This document shows, one piece after another, positions 12,658 through 22,424 of a DNA stretch of 56,867 nt. The stretch's first letter is position 1; the number at the start of each line of letters is the position of its first letter. The position numbers were made by a program, and so were the translations under genes. The stretch comes from Reclinomonas americana ATCC 50394 (Eukaryota > Jakobida > Jakobea > Jakobida), in assembly GCA_048213135.1 (NCBI GenBank), contig PS015534.1, forward strand, positions 1 to 56,867. Direction: 5' to 3'. The notes under the pieces were generated by a model. The model worked only from the letters and a program-made list of their open reading frames with translations, did not search any database and was not told where the DNA came from.

Positions 12658-12756
12658 AGATAGATGAGGTTGACTATCAGTAAACCAACGAAGCAAGACA
12701 GAAGAATCTCTCTCTGTGCGTGCGCGCGTGTGAGCGAGCAATCAGTGTGTGTGTGT

Positions 12757-13323
12757 ATGAGTACCGTGCAGCAGCAGCGCTTCCCGTTTGAGATGCAGAA
12801 ACCAGTGTTGCAAGTGGCCTCTCCGTCGGCGGTGGCGGCGGTGGCGGGAGTGGGCCAGCCGTCGCGTTTGCGGATCTTTGGCAATCCGATGCACCCGGCA
12901 CTGGTCGCCTTCCCCGTCGGCCTCTGGCTCTTCTCGCTGGCGTGCGACTACATTGGGCTGGTGAGTGGCGGCAAGGCCGGCACCGGCAGCACGTGGTTCA
13001 CCGTGTCGTACTACAACATGTGGGGCGGCTACATTATGGCGCACTTGGCGGCGGTGCCGGGCCTCGTCGACTGGCTGACGCTGACGCGCGGGCCCACCTT
13101 CCGCCTCGGCCTCTATCACTTTATCCTCAATGCCGTGGCGCTGCTTATGTACACGGCCAATCTGTGGCTGCGATCGGGCAGCACTCCGCGCGACAGCATG
13201 CTCCTGCCGGTGGCGCTGTCGACCACGTCGTGTGTCGGACTGGCCATCTCGGGGTGGATCGGAGGCCGGTTGGTCCACCACCACGCGATCTCGGTGGAGA
13301 ATGTCAAGATTCTCAGTGAGTGA
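12757..13323 (+). CDS. DUF2231-like multi-pass membrane protein
   Basis: Single-exon ORF of about 188 residues from ATG 12757 to TGA 13321-13323. The core begins IFGNPMHPALVAFPVGLW, which matches the G-x-P-x-H-P-x-x-V-x-F-P-x-G start of DUF2231 membrane proteins. Four hydrophobic segments follow: LWLFSLACDYIGL, YIMAHLAAVPGLVDWL, FILNAVALLMYTANLW and VALSTTSCVGLAISGWIGG. These fit a four-helix membrane protein with a short cytosolic tail. The function of this family is not settled. A longer in-frame start exists at 12664, but the 31 residues it adds are low complexity, so I chose the inner ATG. Confidence 0.75.
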   Translation: MSTVQQQRFPFEMQKPVLQVASPSAVAAVAGVGQPSRLRIFGNPMHPALVAFPVGLWLFSLACDYIGLVSGGKAGTGSTWFTVSYYNMWGGYIMAHLAAVPGLVDWLTLTRGPTFRLGLYHFILNAVALLMYTANLWLRSGSTPRDSMLLPVALSTTSCVGLAISGWIGGRLVHHHAISVENVKILSE

Positions 13324-13433
13324 GTATGAAGAAGAAGAAGGAAAAAGCTTCCCCGAATACAAGCCACGATACGAACCGAGGTGCAATTGGTCGGTTGATC
13401 ATCGTTTACAACTCACTCACACACACACACACC

Positions 13434-14167
13434 ATGGGCGCCAAGTCTTCCACTGTTGCGTTTGCCCTCCGTTTGTTCTCTTGCCGCGCGCACAGTGATG
13501 TGTATTTTGTGCGCTCATGTCGATTCTCCCGCCCATCACACAGCTCAGCGACATTCTCGGCAAGATGGCAGAGTGTGTCATCACGCCGGACCCCGCTCTT
13601 CGCCTCTCCAAGGACGAAGTCGACATTGTGTTTGACAAGGTGGGTGTCAACTGTGTGTGTGCGTGCGCGCGCACATGATGGAGCCCTGATCACATGGTTG
13701 TGCATCCTCGCAGTACGATGAGAACAACAACGGGAAGATCGAGTTCTCTGGTGCGCTCACTCTCCTCTCAGTGTGTATGTGTATGTCTGGCTGAACGCGA
13801 GCTGTGACAGAGCTCAAGAGCTTAATGCTTGACTTGTTGGAGATGGCGCACAAAAAGGCTCAGACGTGTGGCGACGAGGCGCGAGTGGAGTTGCTGGAGC
13901 TGTGGGACTTGAATGGTTCGTGCGCACACTCCTCCTCGTCCTCTCCATGCAGAGGCTGACGATGTGTGACTGGCCATGGCAGAGGAGATTGTCAAGACCG
14001 AGTTCGATTTCATGGACAGCGATGGTGGTGAGCAGTCTCTTTTTCGTCGCCGTCTCCCCGTCTCGTTCTTGCACGATGTGTGACTGACTGTGCACGCAGA
14101 CGGCACCATCTCCAAGGCCGAGTTCGACTCTCACATTCACGAGTTTTACGGCTTGGTTGACGAGTAA
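13434..14167 (+). CDS. EF-hand calcium-binding protein, possibly N-myristoylated
   Basis: Small multi-exon gene ending at TAA 14165-14167. Two canonical 12-residue loops are visible: DENNNGKIEFSE, split by introns either side, and DSDGDGTISKAE, split in the middle. Both have acidic or Asn ligands at 1, 3 and 5, Gly at 6, Ile at 8 and Glu at 12. The sequence between them includes ELKSLMLDLLEMAHKKAQTC. Two starts are possible. ATG 13434 has an ACCATGG context and gives MGAKSST, joined by an intron to LSDILGKMAEC; Gly2 with Ser6 suits N-myristoylation. ATG 13517 would give MSILPPITQLSD without that intron. A calcium-sensor role is inferred from the loops. Four or five introns interrupt only about 120 codons. 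Confidence 0.8.
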
Positions 14168-14796
14168 CAGTGACAATGGGAGAGGGAAGGGCCGTCACCG
14201 CCCCCGTCTGCGAGAGTAATTAACAGTAGCAACGCCATTGAATAGCGGTGGCGGCGGCAGCAGCAGCAAGAGGAGGAGGAGGGGAAGGGGGGAGGGATGC
14301 AGGGAGGGATGGGGATACCAATGAATTTCGAACACTGGGAGCTTTTTCTCTTGTCTGTTTTTTTGCATCCTTGACTGTGAGCGCAATGGTTGTCAGTAGA
14401 GTCAGGGACGATCATTTACCGTTGGTCACTCACAATAGAAAGAGGATGGGAAAGCGCAGTTAACGCTGCAGATCTTGATCATGAGCTCGAGAGTGCAAGC
14501 AAAAAAAAGAGAAAGCCCATCATGATTCGAAGGCACTGCAGGAAAAATCACAGGAACGTACCAACGACGCCTGATTGTTGCCTTTGCAACCACACACAAA
14601 AAAAGAGCAACAATGAGGACGTCCTACGTCGCGACAAATTGACCCGCCGCGAGCATCCCGGGAGCGCGCGCAGCGGGCAAACCCCAGCCTTTTCACTTTT
14701 GTCACCGCGCAGTGAACACCTCGTGTGTGTGTGCGTCGAATTCTCTCTCCCTTCCTCTCTCTCTCTTTTCGTGTGTGCGTGCGACATTGAAGAAAC
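14168..14796 (+). other. Intergenic region upstream of Hop2 gene
   Basis: About 630 bp with a GAGG-rich patch (14265-14310), no ORF with coding character and no tRNA-like fold that I can support. The 60 bp before ATG 14797 are CT rich, as in front of several genes here. Confidence 0.4.
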
Positions 14797-14946
14797 ATGG
14801 GCCGCAAGAAGGACAACGACGACGATGACAACAGTGACTTTGACATGAAAGAGCTGTTCAGCTCAGACGAGGACGAGTCTGGAAGCGACTTTGGTGTGCA
14901 CACACTCACACACAAAGAGAGAGAGAGAGACACACGCACATACACA

Positions 14947-15005
<59 letters not shown>

Positions 15006-15911
15006 GCGCGACATGTCGCCAAACTTCCACTCACACACACGCTCTCTCTCTCTCTCACACACACACAGAACCCAACTCCGATCGCGAGAGCCCTGGAGTG
15101 CGTGAGCGCGACGCGGAGGCGCTCGCCTCACTGAAAGCCACCGAGGTGACACCGAAGAAGAAGGCGGGCAAGTCGGCCAAGAAGGCGCCGAGTGCCAAGA
15201 AGGGCGCAGCATCGCCTGGCAAGCGTGGCAAGAAGGCCGTGAAGAGCGACGAAGCCAGTGGAAGCACACCACCCTCAGTGACTGGTGCGTGCACGAGAGG
15301 GAGAGAGAGAGAGAGGAGGGAGAGGGAGAGGGAGAATGCGTGTGTGCATGTGCAGACCGCTGGGGTGCACAGGCACTCCGCAATCAGCGACCACGGAGCG
15401 CTCTGTGGAGGAGGACACGGCGACGGCCATGGCGGTTGACGATGCGGAGGCGGTGGCGAGCAGTGGTCGTGCTGCCAAGCGCAAGGTGGAGTCCGACGAT
15501 GAGGGCGGCGACAGTGGCAGCGACAATGATTTAGCCGCGGATAACGAGTCCGAGGAGGAGGACGAGGAGGATGAGGACGACGACTTTTACGATTCGGATT
15601 CCGACGGTGGCGGCAAGAAGAAGAAGAAGGCGAAGCAGGGCAAGGCCGCGAAGAAGGCCCCGGCAGCGAAGAAGGCTCCGGCGGCCAAGAAGGGTGCGGC
15701 GGTGGTTTGTGATGCACGCTCTCTTGGTGCCTCCACTCACTCCATCTCGTGTTGCAGGCAAGGCCGCCGATGCTGGTGGCGATGAGGAAAAGAGTTGCGT
15801 GCTTTTTCTTCTTCATCAGCCACCACAGACAATGAGTTCACTGTTTTTTTATGTCAACGCAGAGCCGGCGGCCAAGAAGGCGACTGGAGGCAAGGCAGCT
15901 GGTGAGTAGCA

Positions 15912-15965
<54 letters not shown>

Positions 15966-16826
15966 GTTGTGTGACAAGCTTCGCACAGCCGCCTCCACTG
16001 CGACGTCTGCGGCGGGCGGCAAGAAGGCACCGGCTAGTGGCAGGAAGGCCTCGGGTGGCAAGAAGGAGGAGAAGGTCAAGGCGATCACCAACGAGAAGGA
16101 GGGTGCGTTAATGAGTCTGTGGCGTCTGTCTCGTTTGGTGAGCTGACGTGCGGGCGCAGTGGAGAAGCTGCTGCTGGACTACTTGCGCGAGTTGAATCGA
16201 CCATTCAGCGTGCAGCACATTCTCGACGCCCAAAAGGGCGCGGTGAAGAAGCCGCTGCTGACCAAGGTGCTGGAGGCGATGGCCGCCGCCAACAAGATCG
16301 GAGCCAAGGACGGATCCGGCAAGCAGCGCATCTACTTTGCCGACCAGGATCAGTTCCCGGTTCTCAACGAGGCCGAACTCGCCGAGCTCGACGCCAAGAT
16401 CGAGGACGCCAAGGCGCAGGATGAAGCCGTCACCGCCGAGCGCAATGCACTCGCCAGCGACGTGAAGCGCCTGGAGTCGGAGCCAACGGAGGCCGAGCTG
16501 GACAAGCAGTTGACGCAAATGGAGCAGGAGGTGAGGGGACGGCTTGTGCTGCAAATTGCGCGTGATGTTGGTCTTCATTGAGGATGTTGCGCCACAGAAT
16601 GTTCGCCTGTCGGAGAAGCTGGCGCTGCTGAGCAATGGTGCCGTGCTGGTGTCGGCCGAGGATCGAGAAAAGGCGGTGAAGATGTACGAAAAGTACCGAG
16701 TTGCGTGGCTGCTGTCAGCGAAATAGTGTTGTTGTTGGTGGTGGTGGTGAGTTGACACTGTCGATGGTGCTTGCAGCGCGAGTGGCGAANNNNNNNNNNN
16801 NNNNNNNNNAGATGAGAGAGTGCTTC

Positions 16827-16869
<43 letters not shown>

Positions 16870-17058
16870 TGAGTGAGAGCGACACAAGAGTGAGCGAGTG
16901 AGAGAGGTTGACTGCAAACGTCAGAGACTGAGGAATGCACACTGATCACGTTCTCCTTCTCCTTCTCTCGCACACACACATACGCAGGCACTCATGAGGA
17001 TGCACTCACATGCGATGAAGGCGAAAACTGTAAATTTGTGTGTGCGGGACCGAAGTGA
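14797..17058 (+). CDS. HOP2: Homologous-pairing protein 2 (Hop2/PSMC3IP) with long charged N-terminal extension
   Basis: Partner of Mnd1 in loading Dmc1/Rad51 during meiotic recombination. The Hop2 core starts in the exon at 16160: VEKLLLDYLRELNRPFSVQ, then KPLLTKVLEAMAA, then KQRIYFADQDQFPVLNEAEL (winged helix), followed by a coiled coil with EPTEAELDKQLTQMEQE. The next exon has NVRLSEKLALLSNG and VKMYEKYR, and a further exon starts REWR just before the 20-N gap at 16790. The join YEKYRREWR matches the family. A last exon near 16988 with GTHEDALTCDEG may give the C-terminus (TGA 17056-17058). Before the core lie over 200 residues with no stop: an acidic part (MKELFSSDEDESGSDF; ESEEEDEEDEDDDFY) and Lys-Pro-Ala repeats such as KKAPAAKKAPAAKKGAA. 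The core call is firm; the 3' end is tentative. Confidence 0.88.
14949..15002. repeat. (CT)n microsatellite in HOP2 intron 1
   Basis: Pure CT run in an intron that also opens with GTGTGCACACAC and holds GA and CA tracts. Confidence 0.95.
15911..15961. repeat. (CT)n microsatellite in a HOP2 intron
   Basis: CT run interrupted once by TAT, immediately after the donor GTGAGTAGC of a short intron in the Lys-Ala-rich region. Confidence 0.95.
16790..16809. other. Assembly gap, 20 N
   Basis: Minimum-size gap inside the HOP2 gene, just after the first codons of the exon that begins REWR. A GT/GA microsatellite follows it. Confidence 1.
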
Positions 17059-17082
17059 CTTCAAAGCCTTTCTGTAAATTGA

Positions 17083-17700
17083 GGGGAAGCTTGTTGGCCA
17101 TGGCAGACGCGGCGCACTGAAATGAATCGCTGCTTCGCAAGAGACGGCTCACACTAGAGAACGGTGGCCGATAGAGCTGCAAGCAGCAGTGCTTGTACGC
17201 CATTCACTCATCGACACGAGTTAATGATCCACGTCCACCCACCCAGATCGCATGGAGGGGAAGCTGCTTGGCCATGGCAGACGCGGTGCACTGAACTGAG
17301 TAGCTGCTTCGCAAGAGATGGCTCACACAAGAGAAGGGCGATCGATGCAGCCTTGCAAGCAGTTGTCATGGACTTCAAGCTAATGATCCACGTCCATCCA
17401 TCCAGATCGCCCACACAAGAGAAGAATGCACAGCTGCGCATGATGGCGCAAACGCCTGTGTCCAGTGGGCCTTCCATTCATCGACTCGACAAGACCGCGG
17501 GTTGATGCAAAACGAGACAACGATCCACGTCCACTTACCCCGATCGCTCACAAGAGAAGAGCGCGCGGCTGCTCCGAAAGGCACGTGCTCATACCACTGC
17601 CAGTGGTCATACGCCTTCCATTCATCGACTCGAAAAGACCGCGGGTTGATGTCCACTTACCCCGATCGCTCACCCAAGAGAAGAGCGCACGGATGGACCG
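17083..17700. repeat. Degenerate direct repeats, two unit types
   Basis: Two diverged copies of a roughly 165-bp unit start at 17083 and 17257 (offset 174). Each opens GGGGAAGCT, continues GGCCATGGCAGACGCGG and CTGCTTCGCAAGAGA, and ends AATGATCCACGTCCA. Two copies of a second unit start at 17469 and 17613 (offset 144). Both open GCCTTCCATTCATCGACTCG and continue AAGACCGCGGGTTGATG. The phrase ATCCACGTCCA followed by a GATCGC word recurs through both types. No unit carries a sustained ORF. No target-site duplication or transposase is visible. Confidence 0.85.
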
Positions 17701-17870
17701 CTGCCTGTGATCATCCACCTCCCCATCCACTCACCCAGATCAAGCGCGAAGGAAGCAGTCGCGAAGGATAAACCATCGCCCGTGCCCTCCTGATCCAACC
17801 ATTCTCTACATTGTCTGGCAAGTCTCGCCACCATAACTCGCTCCCTGTGCCACAAACGCGCGCACGGTCT

Positions 17871-18194
17871 CATGCACTTCCGGCGGCCGCCGCACCTTTC
17901 GGTTCGTGTGCAAACACGTACATCTTAGAGATGTAGATACCGGAGCCGCCAAAGTTGTCGGTCTATTGTTTTGCGTGTGAGAGACGGCTGCGAGGCACAG
18001 GAGAGAGACGGATCATCGCACCACTTCAAACTTGACAAACTGGCCAGTGACCAGTGCCGGCAACGACCACAAGTGATCGCCAGCACGATGCTCCAGCTCC
18101 TCATCGACCACCACCTGATAGTCTCCATCCGAAGCCGCGGCAATCGAGATGATCAGATCTGCAGAAGAGTACATAAGGCTGCACATCAACAGAC

Positions 18195-18273
<79 letters not shown>

Positions 18274-19126
18274 CGNNNNNNNNNNNNNNNNNNNNNNNNN
18301 NNNNNNNNNNNNNNNNNNNNNNNNNNNNNNNNNNNNNNNNNNNNNNNNNNNNNNNNNNNNNNNNNNNNNNNNNNNNNNNNNNNNNNNNNNNNNNNNNNNN
18401 NNNNNNNNNNNNNNNNNNNNNNNNNNNNNNNNNNNNNNNNNNNNNNNNNNNNNNNNNNNNNNNNNNNNNNNNNNNNNNNNNNNNNNNNNNNNNNNNNNNN
18501 NNNNNNNNNNNNNNNNNNNNNNNNNNNNNNNNNNNNNNNNNNNNNNNNNNNNNNNNNNNNNNNNNNNNNNNNNNNNNNNNNNNNNNNNNNNNNNNNNNNN
18601 NNNNNNNNNNNNNNNNNNNNNNNNNNNNNNNNNNNNNNNNNNNNNNNNNNNNNNNNNNNNNNNNNNNNNNNNNNNNNNNNNNNNNNNNNNNNNNNNNNNN
18701 NNNNNNNNNNNNNNNNNNNNNNNNNNNNNNNNNNNNNNNNNNNNNNNNNNNNNNNNNNNNNNNNNNNNNNNNNNNNNNNNNNNNNNNNNNNNNNNNNNNN
18801 NNNNNNNNNNNNNNNNNNNNNNNNNNNNNNNNNNNNNNNNNNNNNNNNNNNNNNNNNNNNNNNNNNNNNNNNNNNNNNNNNNNNNNNNNNNNNNNNNNNN
18901 NNNNNNNNNNNNNNNNNNNNNNNNNNNNNNNNNNNNNNNNNNNNNNNNNNNNNNNNNNNNNNNNNNNNNNNNNNNNNNNNNNNNNNNNNNNNNNACTGAG
19001 AGAGAGAGAGAGTCCAGTTGCGAGAGAGCGCGCGCGAAACTATTGACTGGTGAAATGGTGAATCGAGGCTCCGTTCTCCTCCAGAGTGAGGTTGCGCATC
19101 TCGAAAGGGACGCTGGTGGCTGCCAT
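17871..19126 (-). CDS. Small protein with discoidin/galactose-binding-like C-terminus
   Basis: Exons on both sides of a 719-bp gap. The first exon starts at ATG 19126 with MAATSVPFEMRNLTLEENGA and then SIHHFTSQ. After the gap and a (CA)n tract a second exon reads DLIISIAAASDGDYQVVVDE and then LWSLPALVTGQFVKFEVV. The last exon reads DNFGGSGIYISKMYVFAHEP and ends at TGA 17871-17873. The pattern of a strand with RFVKxEVV, then FGGSGIYISxxxVFA, is typical of the last strands of F5/8C, APC10 and IFT25-like beta-sandwich domains. The middle of the domain is in the gap, so the subfamily cannot be named. Confidence 0.5.
18195..18271. repeat. (CA)n microsatellite
   Basis: Almost pure CA run of about 77 bp abutting the 719-bp gap, in an intron of the minus-strand gene. 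Confidence 0.98.
18276..18994. other. Assembly gap
   Basis: 719 N flanked by (CA)n on the left and a GA run on the right. It hides the central exon(s) of the discoidin-like gene. Confidence 1.
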
Positions 19127-19467
19127 CTCTGTCGACAATGTGGCTTGCGATCTGGCGTAGAGTGATATGAGGTGTGCAGGACACGACTCTCAATGAGTTG
19201 TCCCTCTCTCGCCCCTTCCTGTGACGCTGCGGCACTGCGCTTGTGGGTCGTAGACTGGAGGATGTAGAGTGCGCGAAGCAGGCGAGCACAAGCAGCTTTC
19301 GTTGCAACGTCGACGTCGCGATCGAGCTCGACGTTTGTTGCAAAAATGGCTTGAGCTGTGCTACTGCATCGTCTCATGCACATCCCCCGTCGCCTGTCGA
19401 TGCCAGCACTCTCACGGTGGGACGGGGCGGGGCGCGGGTGGGGCAGATGGATCAGCGCTAAATTTGG

Positions 19468-19479
19468 CCATATATATGG
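19468..19479. promoter_or_regulatory. Palindromic CCATATATATGG element
   Basis: A perfect 12-bp palindrome, with near-symmetric TTGG and CCAA flanks, in the 588-bp space between the divergent starts at 19126 (-) and 19715 (+). It is like a CArG/MADS-box site with an 8-bp AT core. It could also act as a TATA-type element. It stands out in a GC-rich region. Confidence 0.4.
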
Positions 19480-19637
19480 ACCAAAATCGACCCCGATTTC
19501 GATCGCGCGCACTGCAGGCAACGGCGGCCGTGATGCCTTTGAGACACTTGCGCGCGACATGGCGAGCACGCACAGCGAGAGACAGTGACAAGTTCGCGAC
19601 AATCGTGACAAGATTGACAGGATTTTCGCGCCCACTG

Positions 19638-19643
19638 TATAAA
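19638..19643 (+). promoter_or_regulatory. TATAAA box candidate for the RBR gene
   Basis: TATAAA 72-77 bp before the ATG at 19715, on the correct strand. Its position would suit a very short 5' UTR. Confidence 0.4.
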
Positions 19644-19714
19644 CGTCGAGTGTGCGTCCATTTTGCATTCACATTCCCCCTGCGCGCGCCCCCTGATCCC
19701 CTTCTTTCCCAACC

Positions 19715-21203
19715 ATGAGTATTGTCGAGCAACGAGCATGCGCCGTGTGCGCCAAGTCGCGCTCTCTACCCTCCTTCCAGCTCGCGTGTCAGGGTCGCTG
19801 TGCACACGACGCCGACACGTGCAGCAAGTGCATGGCGCAGCACTTCATCGCCAACGCGCAAGACGTGGAGACAGGCCGCGCCCGCTGCCCCTCTCTCGGC
19901 TGCCTCCAGCAGCTCGACGTGCACGACGTGAACCGCCTGCTGGGCAAGGCGGCTGCCGATCGGTACAGTGCCGCACTGCTGCAGCGAGCGCTGGATCTCG
20001 ACCCGACAGTGGTGCGATGCGCGGGACCCGATTGCGAGTATGCGGCCATTGTGCCGGATCGCGATCGCGCGTGTGCGCCGGCCGCGGCGGCAATGCAGTG
20101 CGAGCGTTGTCACACGCGCACCTGTGTGGTGCACCGCGCCGCCGTGCCGTGTGGCGAGTGTGCGACCGCGGCAGCTGGTGGCTCGAGCTCCGGATCCAGC
20201 TCGGAGCACGTTNNNNNNNNNNNNNNNNNNNNNNNNNNNNNNNNNNNNNNNNNNNNNNNNNNNNNNNNNNNNNNNNNNNNNNNNNNNNNNNNNNNNNNNN
20301 NNNNNNNNNNNNNNNNNNNNNNNNNNNNNNNNNNNNNNNNNNNNNNNNNNNNNNNNNNNNNNNNNNNNNNNNNNNNNNNNNNNNNNNNNNNNNNNNNNNN
20401 NNNNNNNNNNNNNNNNNNNNNNNNNNNNNNNNNNNNNNNNNNNNNNNNNNNNNNNNNNNNATTGATGCCACCACCAAGCAGTGCCCGGGATGCCGTGTGC
20501 GGATCGAGAAGAACGCCGGATGCAAGCACATGACGTGCACGCAGTGCCATCGCGAGTTCTGCTGGGTGTGTCTCGGTGCGTGGCCCGGCGCGCACGGTGC
20601 CTGTCACGAGCCAGCTGCTGCTGCTGGTCCTGTGCGTTTCGCCGCTGCTGCGCCTGTTGTCCGGGCGGAGGCGCCGCGTGCCCTCGCACCACGTGCTGCG
20701 CCGGTTGCTGTGCAGCCACGCGCACGCATCGTCTCTGCCGACGAGCGACGCCGGATCGCCGACATTATCGCCACTTACTCGCCCTCCAACTACTTCCATG
20801 TGGGNNNNNNNNNNNNNNNNNNNNNNNNNNNNNNNNNNNNNNNNNNNNNNNNNNNNNNNNNNNNNNNNNNNNNNNNNNNNNNNNNNNNNNNNNNNNNNNN
20901 NNNNNNNNNNNNNNNNNNNNNNNNNNNNNNNNNNNNNNNNNNNNNNNNNNNNNNNNNNNNNNNNNNNNNNNNNNNNNNNNNNNNNNNNNNNNNNNNNNNN
21001 NNNNNNNNNNTGAGCGCCGGTTCATCTTTGGTCTGTTGCGTCGTCTGTGCGCCGCGGATGCGGAGAACCGGGTGCTGCCGGCAGCCACCAAGCAGCAACT
21101 GCAGAACATCATGGACGAGTACGACGGCAGCCGGTACTTCCATGTCGGCCCGCGCCGGCAGATGTTTGCCGCGGTCAACACATTGGTGGATGCCGTGGCG
21201 TGA
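19715..21203 (+). CDS. RBR (RING-between-RING) E3 ubiquitin ligase
   Basis: Transfers ubiquitin through a RING2 cysteine thioester. RING1 opens [20 protein letters not shown] and continues CSKCMAQHF and RCPSLGC. The IBR segment has [26 protein letters not shown] and [13 protein letters not shown]. After a 248-bp gap, RING2 reads [20 protein letters not shown], then [14 protein letters not shown]; Cys in GCKHM is the expected catalytic residue. The C-terminus has two related segments, [20 protein letters not shown] and [20 protein letters not shown], separated by a second gap (20805-21010). The reading frame stays open on both sides of each gap. The start [12 protein letters not shown] has little sequence before RING1. 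The Ariadne-type subclass is possible, but I see no Ariadne helix bundle. Confidence 0.9.
20213..20460. other. Assembly gap
   Basis: 248 N between the IBR and RING2 parts of the RBR gene. Confidence 1.
20805..21010. other. Assembly gap
   Basis: 206 N beginning directly after the first YFHVG copy in the RBR C-terminus. A collapsed or expanded repeat is a likely cause. Confidence 1.
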
Positions 21204-21215
21204 TGATGAGCGGGT

Positions 21216-21284
21216 ATGCTGTTCTCCCGCCCGCTGCTGCTAGCGCTGCTGGTGTGCGCGGTGTGTGTGGGAACACGCAAGTGA
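21216..21284 (+). CDS. Micro-ORF, signal-peptide-like, uncertain
   Basis: A 22-codon ORF 12 bp after the RBR stop: MLFSRPLLLALLVCAVCVGT then RK and TGA. The composition is that of a signal peptide (basic residue, Leu-rich core, small residues). It may be a chance ORF, or a first exon with donor AAG/GTGAGG at 21282, whose continuation I cannot find. Confidence 0.2.
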   Translation: MLFSRPLLLALLVCAVCVGTRK

Positions 21285-21904
21285 GGATTGTTTTTGTAGT
21301 AGCAGATCGTAATAATATAGAGCATGTGATGTACAAGAAACTGCAGATATCGAAGGTGGTGGAGGGAGAGGGAGGGAGGGAGAGAGAGGATGTGGGAGGT
21401 GCACAGGCTGTGGGAGAGGAGAGACGGAGAGGCTCGTCACAAACTCCGAGTTACAGTTGTCGATATATCGGCACTGCGCGCTTTTGCGCTCTCCCCCTCT
21501 CTCTCCGTCTACAAATTCCGCTCTTTCCCACGCAGCGACATAGCAAAGCACACACTCTCTCTCCCTCTCTCCCCTCCTCTCCTCTGCGCTGCGCCGCCTT
21601 TCGGCGCGCTGTTGCATCTTTTTCTGGACAGCTTTTTTAGCGGATTTGTCTTTCTTGTTCCTCACCGCACAAACGACGACGACAGCGAGAGAGCGAGAGC
21701 AAGAGTAGGACTGCACCTCGTCTCTCTTTGACCACTCTGCTCCGCTGCCGTTTTGATCCCACACTCTCCGTGCGCTCTCCTCGCCTGCGCGCGATCGGTC
21801 GGAAAACAAAGTACTTCTTGTTTTGGTGGTGCTTGCGTCATCGTCGCTTTCTTTCTGGTATCCCTCGGGGCATATCCCTCTCTCTGTCTCCCCATTGCAT
21901 CATC
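21285..21904 (+). other. CT-rich intergenic region
   Basis: 620 bp with GAGG and CTCTCC tracts. It contains the 3' region of the RBR gene and the probable promoter of the small gene at 21905. I see no supported exon. Confidence 0.4.
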
Positions 21905-22203
21905 ATGTTGGTGGAGGTCACCGACGAGGTGCACTTCGACATCACCTCCATTGTGGAGCTTGCAGGTGTGCGCGTGGAGCTACAGTGTGGTGGCGATGAC
22001 GAACGCATTGGTCATATGCATGTACCATCACAGGCCTCCACGGTCACAACACACTCCGCACCATCGCGACAGCACAATCGGCAACTCTTTCCGAACCCAC
22101 CGGTTTCACATCCTCCTCCATCGTCATCACACCTGGCGGTGACGCGGTTGGCCGCACGATCAATCCAAAGGTGTCGGAGGACATTGAGAGTGCGCTGAGC
22201 TGA
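21905..22203 (+). CDS. Hypothetical small protein (about 77 residues)
   Basis: Two exons joined in phase 1. Exon 1 from ATG 21905 encodes MLVEVTDEVHFDITSIVELA. An intron GTGTGCGCG...CATCACAG is removed. Exon 2 encodes GLHGHNTLRTIATAQSATLS, then SSSIVITPGGDAVGRTINPK, and ends VSEDIESALS at TGA 22201-22203. Without splicing the frame gives a low-complexity Ser/His/Pro tail instead, so the spliced form reads better. I do not recognise the family. The first exon could be the end of a longer protein with more 5' exons. Confidence 0.4.
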
Positions 22204-22424
22204 GCACTTGGTGTTGCACCTTACGTATACCATGCATGTGATCATGAATGAGTGTAAAGATTTTAAATTTGCTGCCTTTTTATCACTTCTTGAGACCGGT
22301 ACCGGTGGTGCGCGCTGGTTCGGCGTGTGACGGCCCTTAGAGAGTGCATACAATGCACAAGCGTAGTTTGGCAGTTTCGCCACCGCATGATCGAGTTGTC
22401 CGTCCTGCATGCTCATCAATATTC

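Noticed and set aside
17083-17700. Possible CRISPR-like array
   Set aside because: The repeats are long, diverged and of two types with no regular spacers, and the genome is eukaryotic.
22337-22424. Minus-strand exon reading MSMQDGQLDHAVAKLPNYAC
   Set aside because: It reads well for 40 codons, but it runs into the gap, its continuation is antisense to the small plus-strand gene, and no splice context supports it.
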